This document shows, in pieces, positions 36,208 to 44,990 of a stretch of DNA of 64,000 nt (position 1 is its first letter; each line of letters opens with the position of its first letter). The translations under genes and the position numbers were made by a program. This DNA is from an uncultured Colwellia sp. (GTDB taxonomy: Bacteria > Pseudomonadota > Gammaproteobacteria > Enterobacterales > Alteromonadaceae): NCBI GenBank assembly GCA_913020705.1, contig CAJWBY010000002.1:1-64000 (forward strand), in the 5' to 3' direction. The notes below the pieces were generated by a model. That model did not search any database. It was not told where the DNA came from and worked only from the letters and a program-made list of their open reading frames with translations.

Positions 36208-37935
36208 CCAAAATATAGTGTGCAATTTTAAGGAAAAATTGTAGATTTACAAAATAAAGTAGAAGGATATGAAATAAATTGATGGTCGAGTTGAGGAATA
36301 AAGAAGTAAAAAATAAAATAATTATGGTAGTAGGAAATAGATAAAACGTATTATTATTTAGTAAATTAAAAATGAATGAAATAGTATAACTAAAAATAAG
36401 GTTGGGTATGAAATCATATATTAATGGGTAAAATAAAAAGTGTGAAACTTGATTTGAACAAAGAAAATATTTATAAGAATATCTGTTTATAGGGTAAGTG
36501 AATAAAAAATATAACTCCTTATAAAAGTGCTGATAATAAAGTAATAGGACCAATTAAAATATTGTAATATGAAATCGAAAGTATTGAGAAAAAAACTTTA
36601 TTATAAAAGTAGATTACAATACGCAAATATTGTAGAAAATTAAGTATATAATATTCGGTGTGATAAATATTGGGCAATACAGTTTATTCTGCATAAACAA
36701 ATAATATCCTTAAAGACAACTGCGACAAACCAGAAAGAAAACCAAATCACTAAGAGAGTTCTGTTTACTTAACTTGAGTTATGTAAATTTATTGCTGGAC
36801 TAATTATAATTTAACTTGAGGAAAATACTGTGGGCATATTAATGGAATTATATGTGGATACAGAACAGCATATATACATAAACAATAAAATGTTCACGAT
36901 TAAATTAAATAAACAAAAATTATTTCTAGCATGATATATAAAAATTAACATATCTAATATAAAACTAAACAAACTAGAAAGTGAAGATAATTATATACGA
37001 AAAATAGTTAGTAAGTACTTACGATAAAATAAGTGTATGGTTAATAATTAGTAGTACTCCTGATATTTCATGATTGTACTAAAGAAAACGAACTTCATTT
37101 AATTGGCTATCCCTATATTAAAGGAATTTTGTGGAATTGATAAATAATTCACTTATTACAAGTAGGGTAGGGTGGTAAGAAATAATTTTATAAAAAAGAT
37201 AGATGGTTCTGAAATACTAAATCTAACATATTTCAAAATATAAAAATTATTTACAAAAATACTTAAATTGAAAATAAAAAAAATTGATAAATATAACCAT
37301 AGTTTTAATGATAAAAATGAACATTGATCTGAGGTTGTAAAAAAGAATTAGTAATTATTGCAGTAGTAATATGATTAAACTTTAATAAAGAAAAAAGTTA
37401 CAACATGAAAGGCAGGAAATAAATTGGGAAAGTACTTATGCAATATAAAACGAATAGGGAAAACTATTATTTAATAGTGAAGAAAATTAATTAGGTTAAT
37501 GCTATTAAAAGTTTATAAAAAACGCAATATAAGGTTAAAACTTAAAGAATTAATATAATTAGTAAATCATAAGCGACATAAGCAAAAATTAATATACATA
37601 AAAAACAATGAATTATAAAGCTAGTGCGTAACTAAACCGATTAAACCTAAGCCGAAATATATTTGAGGTTAAATGGAGATCGCTAATAGCGAGGTATATG
37701 TTTTGTTTTTATAACTATAGTTACGCGAGAACTTCTAGAGCAATAATACTCAGGTGATATTCGCGATAGTTATTAATAAATTCTTTCGGCTTAGGGTTAA
37801 TTAAGAGGGTAAAAATATATTACTCCTAAATATTTCACATAAATAATGTAGATATATAAAATATGAGAAAGCGAATTGATAATTAGTAGGGATTTTTTAT
37901 GGAAGGAGTTAGTAATATGTTATGTCGAAATTATT
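36208..37935. other. 1.7-kb gene-free AT-rich region with strong strand asymmetry
   Basis: No credible gene is present in 1,728 bp, which is exceptional for this window. The first ~450 bp are strikingly poor in C on the plus strand: hand counts for 36241-36540 give about 53 G and 12 C. From about 36660 the skew fades but the AT richness continues. The region includes the palindrome GTAAGTACTTAC at 37011-37022 and a large inverted repeat near its right end (37646-37795). It could be centromere-adjacent or termination DNA, or decayed sequence at the border between replicon core and efflux cassette. Confidence 0.7.
37646..37795. repeat. Long-range inverted repeat with nested palindromes
   Basis: The perfect 12-bp arms CCTAAGCCGAAA (37646-37657) and TTTCGGCTTAGG (37784-37795) enclose 126 bp. 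Inside are two perfect palindromes, TCGCTAATAGCGA (37680-37692) and TAACTATAGTTA (37712-37723), and a related TTCGCGATAGTTAT. The block is the only moderately GC-containing part of the gene-free region. It could fold as a branched single-stranded structure or encode a structured RNA. There is no evidence of transcription. Confidence 0.6.
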
Positions 37936-38634
37936 CTATTGATTAAAACTAGTTTGACCTAAAACTTGTCCATCTAGTAAATATATTTTACGTTTAGCCA
38001 TTTCAGCATAACGTATATCGTGTGTAACAACACAAAGTGTTGTGCCTTGTTTATTTAACGCTTCGAGCATTGCCATAATTTGATCGCTGCTTATAGAATC
38101 TAAGTTACCTGTAGGTTCATCAACTAAAAGGATTAATGGTTCAGAAACTAAAGCACGGGCAATAGCAACACATTGTTGTTGACCACCTGAAAGTTGAGTT
38201 GGTTTTCGTTTAGCCATAACGCTAAGGCCAACAACATTTAAACATTGATCAACTTTTTCACGGATTAATTTGTCGCTAATAGGCTGCTTAGCATACTTTA
38301 GAGGCAAAGCAATATTATCAAAAACGCTTAATTCATCTATCAGGTTAAATTGTTGAAAGATGAAACCTATTTTTTGATTTCTTATTTCGGCAGCCTGCTC
38401 TAAACTTAATTCACTTACATCAACCCCTTCAAAATACAATTTACCTGTAGAAGCGAAATCTAATAGGCCCATAATAGATAACAAAGTAGATTTACCACAA
38501 CCAGAAGGACCTGATATCGATATATATTCACCTTTATGGATTTCGAGGTCGATTCCTTGCAGGGCGTGGGTCAGCATGTCATCGGTGCTAAAAATTTTGT
38601 CTAGTCGTTGTACTTTAATTAAAGGTTTGGACAT
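37936..38634 (-). CDS. Orphan MacB/LolD-type ABC ATPase with altered signature motif
   Basis: A 232-residue ATPase, closely similar to the one at 41295-41999 (shared THAL.G, GPSGCGKSTLLS, FNLIDELSVFDN). Walker A, Q-loop, Walker B (LILLVDEPTGNLD) and H-loop (VTHD) are intact. The signature reads LSGGQQQCVAIARAL, with Cys where these ATPases nearly always have Arg. No permease follows: gene-free DNA starts right after the stop. A terminator at 38764-38784 separates it from the permease before it, so it has its own promoter. It may be the remnant of a second transporter unit. Confidence 0.9.
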   Translation of the reverse strand: MSKPLIKVQRLDKIFSTDDMLTHALQGIDLEIHKGEYISISGPSGCGKSTLLSIMGLLDFASTGKLYFEGVDVSELSLEQAAEIRNQKIGFIFQQFNLIDELSVFDNIALPLKYAKQPISDKLIREKVDQCLNVVGLSVMAKRKPTQLSGGQQQCVAIARALVSEPLILLVDEPTGNLDSISSDQIMAMLEALNKQGTTLCVVTHDIRYAEMAKRKIYLLDGQVLGQTSFNQ

Positions 38635-38763
38635 TTACGTACTCAAAATTTGTTTAGCATTACGAAAGAATTAAATTCGTTGATAATAAAGTTTAAACTA
38701 TAAAGACTAATTTGTATTTATTGATAAGTATAATGTGAACTTATTGCAATATATAAAAGAAAA

Positions 38764-38784
38764 CAGGTGGGCATTACCCACCTG
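38764..38784 (-). terminator. Intrinsic terminator after the FtsX-type permease
   Basis: The perfect 8-bp stem CAGGTGGG (38764-38771) / CCCACCTG (38777-38784) has a 5-base loop. On the minus strand it is followed by TTTTCTTTTA. It lies about 60 bp past the permease stop and ends the HlyD-ABC-permease operon. Confidence 0.85.
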
Positions 38785-38844
38785 AATATTGACGAAAGTT
38801 CATTTAATAATGACTATAGTTAATGGTAATAATGCAGCGCTAAA

Positions 38845-41298
38845 TTAGTCACTGCCACGTAAACTAAATATCGCAGGTTTGTTAATATACTGCCTTAAAG
38901 GCCAATAACAAGCGAACAAAGTAACCATTATAATCAAAACAAGTGTTGCAATAACCATAGGTAATAGTTGCCAAGTTATAAATGGTTGAATATATTCACT
39001 TAACCCTAAATAAGCTAAGGTAAAAAGTATAACACTTCCTATGAAACCGATTAAAACAGGCTTCGTATTATCTTTGATTATCATAGATAATAAATGCTTA
39101 CGTGTAGCGCCAATTGCCATACGTGCACCTAATTCGAATCGTCTGAGTTGTGTTCCATAGCTCAAAATACCATATAAACCAATTCCAGCAAGTAAAAAAA
39201 CAAGGCTGGCTAATATCGCAGTAGTTACTGCGGTAGTTATTTCAGCGAACAAGTATTGAGTAAGAATGTCATCCGCAGATTCGTAGCTGAACACAGAATA
39301 CCTTGAATCTACTTCACCCAATAATTTACCCAGTTGTTGACGACTAACCGTTTGACCGGGTTTTACTTTAATCATGAAGTTTTGATTACCAAGCCTATTC
39401 GGTACATAAACCCTAGGTACTCCGGCGTCTGCGTTTTCCGCACCTATAGGTGTATCATTAGGAATATTAATATCTTTAACTATACCAATAATTTTTAGTG
39501 GTTCAGGCCCTCCAGTAGATATTTGTAACCCTATTACGTCACCACCAGGTTTTAATTGTTCAGCAAAAGATTGGTTTACAATCATTACATTACTGCTATC
39601 TTTTCGATCAACTATTGAAAAATAATCACCTTGTAATAATGGTTGATCAATCATGTTGAAATAAGTATGGGATACGCTATTAAAATATGGAGTGTATCTT
39701 TCATTATTCGCTACGTTTGTTAACGCTCTGACATTAAAACCATCAAGTGGAGAACGCGCTTGGCTGATAGATTCTACCTGAGGTAATGATTCAAGTTTTT
39801 CCATTATTTCTGTCATGATTGGAATTGCTTCTTCTTGAGTTGGAAATTCCGTAGATGAGAAATTCAATATCAAGGTAGATATATTATTAGTACTAAAACC
39901 TATGGGAGCATTTATTGTTTTCACTGCATCTTTTAATAAACTAAAGTTAGCAAACACTAATACTGTTGCTAATGCTACTTGGCTCGCAATTAATACTTGA
40001 CGAGTTTTTTTCGAAACCTGTAAACCACTACCTTTACCACTGCTTTGAAGCGTAGTATTTAGCGCTCGATAATTTATCATACGCGTACTCAATTTTGCAA
40101 AAAACAATGCAAAAACAACTGTAACCAACAGAGCACTACCAAAGGTTATCGGATTAAGAGACAACTCGTTTACTCTAGGTAATATTGCACCTAAATATTG
40201 TTGCATGATATAAAAACCGATCTTGGAAAGAACCAAAGCAAGTATGATAGACATGAACATTAGTAGACTTGTTTCAGCAAACATAGATTTAAATAAATGT
40301 TTCTTCGTTGCTCCTATAGCCGCTTGAATAGCCATCTGACGTTGTTTTTCAGCAGTACGCGCCATAAAGAGATTTGAAATATTAGCACAAGCGATTAAAA
40401 CCAATCCAACTACACCCGCTAACAACATTATAGCAATAGATTCGCTCTGACCAAGGATAATTTCTTTAACAGGTGTTACATCTATAACGATTGACCACCC
40501 CTTAAAGAAACCAATATCAACAACACCTTCTTGCCAACGATCACTTACGAGAGGCGTTAAAATCTGTTGCGCCTGACTTTGACTAACCCCTTCTTTCAAT
40601 TGACCAATAAATTTAAGGCCACCGTTTATATTGCCAAAGCTTTCTCTGCCGCCCTGACCAGTTTGATTATAATCCCATGGTATCCATACTTGTGTTTCTC
40701 GGCCGATACCGTTGAGTTCAGGTTCAACAAAATCTTCTGAAAAAACACCAATAACTCTATAACTAATTCCACTGAGGTTAATCTTTTCGTCAAGAATATC
40801 AGGATTACCTTTATAATCTTTCATCCAAGTATTGAAACTAAGCATGGCAACCGGATTATGAGTATCCATGTTTTCGCTATTTTCAAACATCCGTCCAATT
40901 GCTAGGGGAGAATCTAATATTTGATGTAATTCGGGTGTTACATAAGCGGTATTAACAAGAGGTTGGTTACTGTGAGAAATAATAACATCTTGACCATAAG
41001 ACATAATTGCTGCTGTCTCGAATGCTTCCTTACTCTTGTAGAGATGTACTAATCCAGGATAGGTAAAGGCAACACCTTTGGTTTCTTTTTCAGCGCCAAT
41101 TAACTTATGTTGCGCAACAAAAAGACGATCTTGTTCCGGATAGGGTAAAGGCTCTACAAGTAACAAATAATTAAGTGTTACTGCACATAATAAAGCGCCT
41201 AATGTAATTCCCATCGTCATTAAAACGGTTAATACAAAGCCAGGTTTCTTTTTAAGACTAGCCCATGCTTGTTTTTGTCGCAGTATTAATTTCCTCAT
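38845..41298 (-). CDS. MacB/FtsX-type ABC permease (duplicated, 'ADOP'-like)
   Basis: An 817-residue permease with two repeats of a periplasmic MacB_PCD domain plus FtsX membrane domain. TM1 is near residues 18-40, the first FtsX block near 285-400 (LLAGVVGLVLIACANISNLFMARTAEKQRQMAIQAAIGATKKHL), a linker TM near 435, and a second FtsX block near 690-810 (LRRFELGARMAIGATRKHLLSMI). Such proteins couple ATP hydrolysis to periplasmic transport of peptides, lipids or toxins with an adaptor. It overlaps the ATPase gene by 4 bp. It appears intact. Confidence 0.93.
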   Translation of the reverse strand: MRKLILRQKQAWASLKKKPGFVLTVLMTMGITLGALLCAVTLNYLLLVEPLPYPEQDRLFVAQHKLIGAEKETKGVAFTYPGLVHLYKSKEAFETAAIMSYGQDVIISHSNQPLVNTAYVTPELHQILDSPLAIGRMFENSENMDTHNPVAMLSFNTWMKDYKGNPDILDEKINLSGISYRVIGVFSEDFVEPELNGIGRETQVWIPWDYNQTGQGGRESFGNINGGLKFIGQLKEGVSQSQAQQILTPLVSDRWQEGVVDIGFFKGWSIVIDVTPVKEIILGQSESIAIMLLAGVVGLVLIACANISNLFMARTAEKQRQMAIQAAIGATKKHLFKSMFAETSLLMFMSIILALVLSKIGFYIMQQYLGAILPRVNELSLNPITFGSALLVTVVFALFFAKLSTRMINYRALNTTLQSSGKGSGLQVSKKTRQVLIASQVALATVLVFANFSLLKDAVKTINAPIGFSTNNISTLILNFSSTEFPTQEEAIPIMTEIMEKLESLPQVESISQARSPLDGFNVRALTNVANNERYTPYFNSVSHTYFNMIDQPLLQGDYFSIVDRKDSSNVMIVNQSFAEQLKPGGDVIGLQISTGGPEPLKIIGIVKDINIPNDTPIGAENADAGVPRVYVPNRLGNQNFMIKVKPGQTVSRQQLGKLLGEVDSRYSVFSYESADDILTQYLFAEITTAVTTAILASLVFLLAGIGLYGILSYGTQLRRFELGARMAIGATRKHLLSMIIKDNTKPVLIGFIGSVILFTLAYLGLSEYIQPFITWQLLPMVIATLVLIIMVTLFACYWPLRQYINKPAIFSLRGSD

Positions 41299-41999
41299 AC
41301 TGCCACCTTCAATTCTTCGTCTTTAACAATTTGGCCATCAAGTAATCTAAGTTGTATATTCGCCATGTCTGCATAACGCGCATCGTGAGTTACCATACAA
41401 ATTGTTGTACCGTTTTTATTAAGTTCAGCCAATACAGCCATAACAGTATCACCACTCTGTGAATCAAGGTTACCCGTTGGCTCGTCGACTAATAGTATTG
41501 CAGGATCAGAAACTAAAGCGCGGGCGATAGCAATACGCTGTTGTTGCCCACCAGATAATTGGTTGGGTTTATGGTCCGCTCTATGACTCATTTCTACCAT
41601 CTTCAAACAAGTTTCAACTCTTTCTTTTATAAAGTCATCTGTTGGAAGTTCTTTCTTGTAATGAAGAGGAAGGGCAACATTGTCAAACACAGAAAGTTCA
41701 TCAATAAGGTTAAACGATTGAAATACAAATCCTATTTTTTCGTTACGAATAGCAGCAGCTTCATCAAGAGTCAGTGAACTCACATCAAGCCCCTCTATTG
41801 TATAAGTGCCTGAACTAGACATATCTAATAAACCTAATAAAGAGAGCAGGGTAGATTTACCACAACCAGACGGGCCAGCAATTGAGACATATTCACCTGC
41901 GCGAATTATAATATCTACACCCTTGAGTGCGTGGGTTTCAACATCATCTGTTTCAAAAACTTTACTTATACTCTTCATTTCAATTTTAATTTCGGTCAT
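41295..41999 (-). CDS. MacB/LolD-type ABC ATPase of the efflux operon
   Basis: A 234-residue ATPase with intact Walker A (GPSGCGKST), Q-loop (FVFQSFNLID), signature LSGGQQQRIAIARAL, Walker B (AILLVDEPTGNLD) and H-loop (VTHDARYA). It energises the FtsX-type permease whose gene starts within its stop codon. The HlyD-like adaptor gene lies 67 bp upstream. It is a paralogue of the orphan ATPase at 37936-38634; unlike that copy, its signature is canonical. Confidence 0.95.
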   Translation of the reverse strand: MTEIKIEMKSISKVFETDDVETHALKGVDIIIRAGEYVSIAGPSGCGKSTLLSLLGLLDMSSSGTYTIEGLDVSSLTLDEAAAIRNEKIGFVFQSFNLIDELSVFDNVALPLHYKKELPTDDFIKERVETCLKMVEMSHRADHKPNQLSGGQQQRIAIARALVSDPAILLVDEPTGNLDSQSGDTVMAVLAELNKNGTTICMVTHDARYADMANIQLRLLDGQIVKDEELKVAV

Positions 42000-42066
42000 T
42001 TTTTTTTCCTTGAATTAGGTTTGATTTATAATGTGTATGTATTTATGGTTATCTACTAAAAAATAA

Positions 42067-43320
42067 TTAAAAGTTTTCAATCATCACTTCTGGATTTTTC
42101 ACCAAAGACAAATCTGAAACAATGAATATGTCATTCACTTTAGCTCCCTCAATTATTTCGATATATCTGCCTGCTTCTTTACCAAATTGAACTTGTGTCC
42201 TAACGGCAACATTATTTGAATCGTCTAGCCTAAACAAACTACTGTTTGAGTTAGCTTGCCCATTAACAGGCCTTTCCATATAAGTAACATTAGATAAAAC
42301 ATCTGTAATAATAACGGCATCGACACTTAATTGAGGACGAGCACTAGGAGGGAGTTGGTCAGGTAACGCAATTTCAACTTCAACGGTATTGTCTACAACA
42401 ACAGGGTCGATTCGGGATACCGTACCGATGATTTTGTCTCGTCGAGTATCAATAATAGTTTTTTGTCCGATAAATATTTGCTGTGCTTTGCTTTTTGGAA
42501 CCCTAACCAAAGCGATAAGATCTTGAACACTACCAATAAGCGCAATTTATTGACCGGCAGCCAAACTTTGACCCAATTCAACAGATAAACGCTGCAATAC
42601 ACCATCAAATCCTGCTTTTACGGTAAGACGTGCAAGACGGTTTTGTGCTATATCTAACTGACCTTGCTGCTGCAGAATTTGTTCATTTTGAATGTTAATA
42701 GCTTCTTGATTGACAAGTTTAAGCGCAATAGTACGCTGCTTGTGTATTTGAATACGTTTATTAAGCTGTGCCTCTTGAACCAAACTATCTTTATAATCAA
42801 GAACAGAAACTATTCCAGATTTCACCAATCCAGATTGTGCCTCTAATCTAACTTTAGCTGTTTCGTGGCGAGCTTCTAATTCTGCATAATTACCACTTTC
42901 GTTAAGCACTTCTCTTTTTTGATTCAATATAAGTTGACGTAAGTTTGCTTTACGTTGAGAAAGCTCACGAATTGCACTGTCGACTTGTTGCTGTAATTCA
43001 GGATTAGCAAGTTGAACAATAATGCTTTCCGCAGTTACTAAAGCTCCAGGTTTTAGAATGATTTCCTGAACAGTAGCACTGGTTAATGAGGTGATAAGCA
43101 CCTGTTTATCAGAACGTAAAGCACCGTATCCTTCTATTTCAACTTGTAAGTCGCCATGTTTTACCGTGCCAAATAGCATGTCATTACGTTTAACCGACGT
43201 ACCACCAGTCTTTGTGCTTACGTACCAAGTCAGTAATACGAGTAAACAAATCGAAAACCCAGTAATCATAGGCAGAGTCTTGAATTTACTTTGCTTGGTT
43301 TTAACTTTCTTCACATCCAT
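42067..43320 (-). pseudogene. HlyD/RND-type periplasmic adaptor interrupted by an in-frame stop
   Basis: Two open segments lie in the same frame: 43320-42547 and 42546-42067. Together they would give ~417 residues. The first has an N-terminal anchor (TLPMITGFSICLLVLLTWYV), a lipoyl-like half, and a coiled-coil hairpin with many Gln and Ala residues. After GQSLAAGQ comes TAA (42547-42549), and the frame continues as IALIGSVQDLIALVRVPKSKAQQIF with the beta-barrel and membrane-proximal parts. One CAA-to-TAA change would explain it. Without the second part the adaptor should not work, unless the stop is read through or is a sequencing error. Confidence 0.85.
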
Positions 43321-43367
43321 TTAGGAGACACCTTTAACGTGTATTTTACTTATAATAAAAGTACTAT

Positions 43368-43383
43368 AGCGAATACCGTGCCA
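43368..43383 (-). promoter_or_regulatory. Sigma-54 promoter of the HlyD-ABC operon
   Basis: On the minus strand this reads TGGCACGGTATTCGCT. It matches the -24/-12 consensus TGGCACG-N4-TTGCW at all but one position, with the required 10 bases between GG and GC. It is 48 bp upstream of the adaptor start codon and faces it. An NtrC-type activator and its kinase are encoded directly upstream, which fits sigma-54 control. Confidence 0.85.
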
Positions 43384-43448
43384 TTATTTATTAATGATAT
43401 ATATCAGCGACTTGTATTATTTTATATGTGAGTAATCCTATACATAGT

Positions 43449-43480
43449 CCGTATATGAACTAAGCGGACCGAATGTGAAC
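43449..43480 (-). promoter_or_regulatory. Candidate activator-binding repeats upstream of the sigma-54 promoter
   Basis: Two related 12-mers, CCGTATATGAAC (43449-43460) and CCGAATGTGAAC (43469-43480), are spaced exactly 20 bp. They overlap an inverted GTCCG/CGGAC pair (43447-43451 and 43465-43469). They sit 66-112 bp upstream of the -24 element, a usual distance for enhancer sites of NtrC-type regulators. Confidence 0.5.
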
Positions 43481-43586
43481 TACTCAAATATAAAAGTATT
43501 TTGGATGGAATAACGGATCAGGAAATATAAATCACCAATTAATTTACAAGACTGAATTTTTTATGTAGTGGGATGGTTTGATCTTA

Positions 43587-44888
43587 TTAAATCTTTTCAG
43601 GCATAACGGTGGGTAAGGGTAGTAATATTGACACAGTAACCCCTGGAGAATTTTTATTGTTAATTAAGGTTATTGTGCCTTTATGATGTTCAATAATATT
43701 ACGGCAAAAACTAAGCCCTATTCCTTGACCATTTTGTTTAGTTGAATACAAAGGGACAAAAAGATTATCAAGATTAGCAAAACCATGGCCACTATCAATT
43801 ATTTCAATTGATGACGAATGTAGATTCTGACTAAAGATCAGTTTAATTTTGGATTCTGGTTCAGAGGCCTCAAAAGCATTTTTTATCAAATTTAATAAAA
43901 CCTGTTCAATAAAAGCAGGATCCGCCCAGAACTTTTCATTATTTACGACCACCTCTAACTCGATATCTTTAAGCAGACCTTGAATACGCTTTGCCATATT
44001 TGAGGCTGAAAGCAGCTGACAATTTAAATGAAATGGTTTAGTAATTGATGCATATCTGCTGACAAATTCTTCAAGGTGCTGACACCGCTCAGTGATCACA
44101 TTTAACGCCTGCTTTTCTCGGTCACCTTCCGCTTTTAAGCTAAGTCCTTGTGCTAATGCTGACACCGGTGTTAAAGAGTTTCTTATTTCATGTCCAAGTA
44201 CACGAATAAGTTGCTGCCAAGCACTAAGTTGGCTTTGTCTTAACGCTGATTCAATATTAACAAAAACCATAAGATGGTGAGTTTTCCCCTGTTCAATAAA
44301 TTCGCTGTGTCTAATTTGCCATTTACTGTCGAGTGTTTTTTCTTTAAAGCGCCAATTAGTATCTACAAATTCAAGCCCCAAGAGGCTTGGAGAAGAGTTC
44401 CTAAAAATCTGCCAAGGCTGAGGAAACAACTCTTTGAAAGCACTGTTTGCATAGGTGAGCTGAGGTTTTTGATCAAAAACCATTATTGGGCTATCGAGTT
44501 GTTCAATTAGCCGATACACAAGAAATATGTTTTGATCGTACCGTGATTTAAGTAATTGTAAATGCGAACTCAAGTTTTTTAGATCATAATGAAATTCGTT
44601 TACTTTACCTTGGGTAAAAGCAGGTTTAGCATACTGACAATAGTCGTCATTTCGCACCGCTTCAAGATGCATACTGGCACGTTTAAAAGCAATAACGGTT
44701 CTTTTATATATATAAGAAAACAACAGCCAAAAGATAACAGCAACACCAGAACTTGTTAAGCTAATGTTCATCAGCGTCCAATCCTGAATTATTCCAATCA
44801 CCGACCACAAAATAACTACAATTAAGCTAATGATAATAAAGCAAGTTTTTAAAAGCTGTTCTAAGGATTTAAAGATAAATAATTTCAT
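43587..44888 (-). CDS. NtrB-like sensor histidine kinase of the efflux cassette
   Basis: A 433-residue kinase with two N-terminal membrane helices (residues ~12-32 and 38-60), a linker, a PAS-like region (SPIMVFDQKPQLTYANSAFKELF near 150), HisKA (LGHEIRNSLTPVSALAQG, His near 234) and HATPase (N-box LLNLIKNAFEAS, G1 DSGHGF, G2 GQGIGLSFCRNII). Kinases with this HExRNSLTP motif pair with NtrC-type regulators; the damaged one lies 102 bp upstream on the same strand. It probably reports a membrane or envelope signal. Confidence 0.94.
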   Translation of the reverse strand: MKLFIFKSLEQLLKTCFIIISLIVVILWSVIGIIQDWTLMNISLTSSGVAVIFWLLFSYIYKRTVIAFKRASMHLEAVRNDDYCQYAKPAFTQGKVNEFHYDLKNLSSHLQLLKSRYDQNIFLVYRLIEQLDSPIMVFDQKPQLTYANSAFKELFPQPWQIFRNSSPSLLGLEFVDTNWRFKEKTLDSKWQIRHSEFIEQGKTHHLMVFVNIESALRQSQLSAWQQLIRVLGHEIRNSLTPVSALAQGLSLKAEGDREKQALNVITERCQHLEEFVSRYASITKPFHLNCQLLSASNMAKRIQGLLKDIELEVVVNNEKFWADPAFIEQVLLNLIKNAFEASEPESKIKLIFSQNLHSSSIEIIDSGHGFANLDNLFVPLYSTKQNGQGIGLSFCRNIIEHHKGTITLINNKNSPGVTVSILLPLPTVMPEKI

Positions 44889-44990
44889 AACACCCAGCTA
44901 TATTTTAATGATTTTGTGGCATATTGATTTTGTTCTTAATGCAATTTTGAAAGATACGTCAGTTATTGCTCAGTAGTTAGCATAATATAA

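Noticed and set aside
36161..36553. 130-codon open frame on the minus strand upstream of parA
   Set aside because: Its product is a Phe/Leu/Tyr/Ile-rich low-complexity string produced by the T-rich strand, it has no ribosome binding site pattern of note, and it runs through the parS-like palindrome.
43324..43331. GGAGACAC, a half-copy of the parS-like arm, just before the HlyD-type gene
   Set aside because: Only eight bases and no opposing arm; expected by chance in a window this size.
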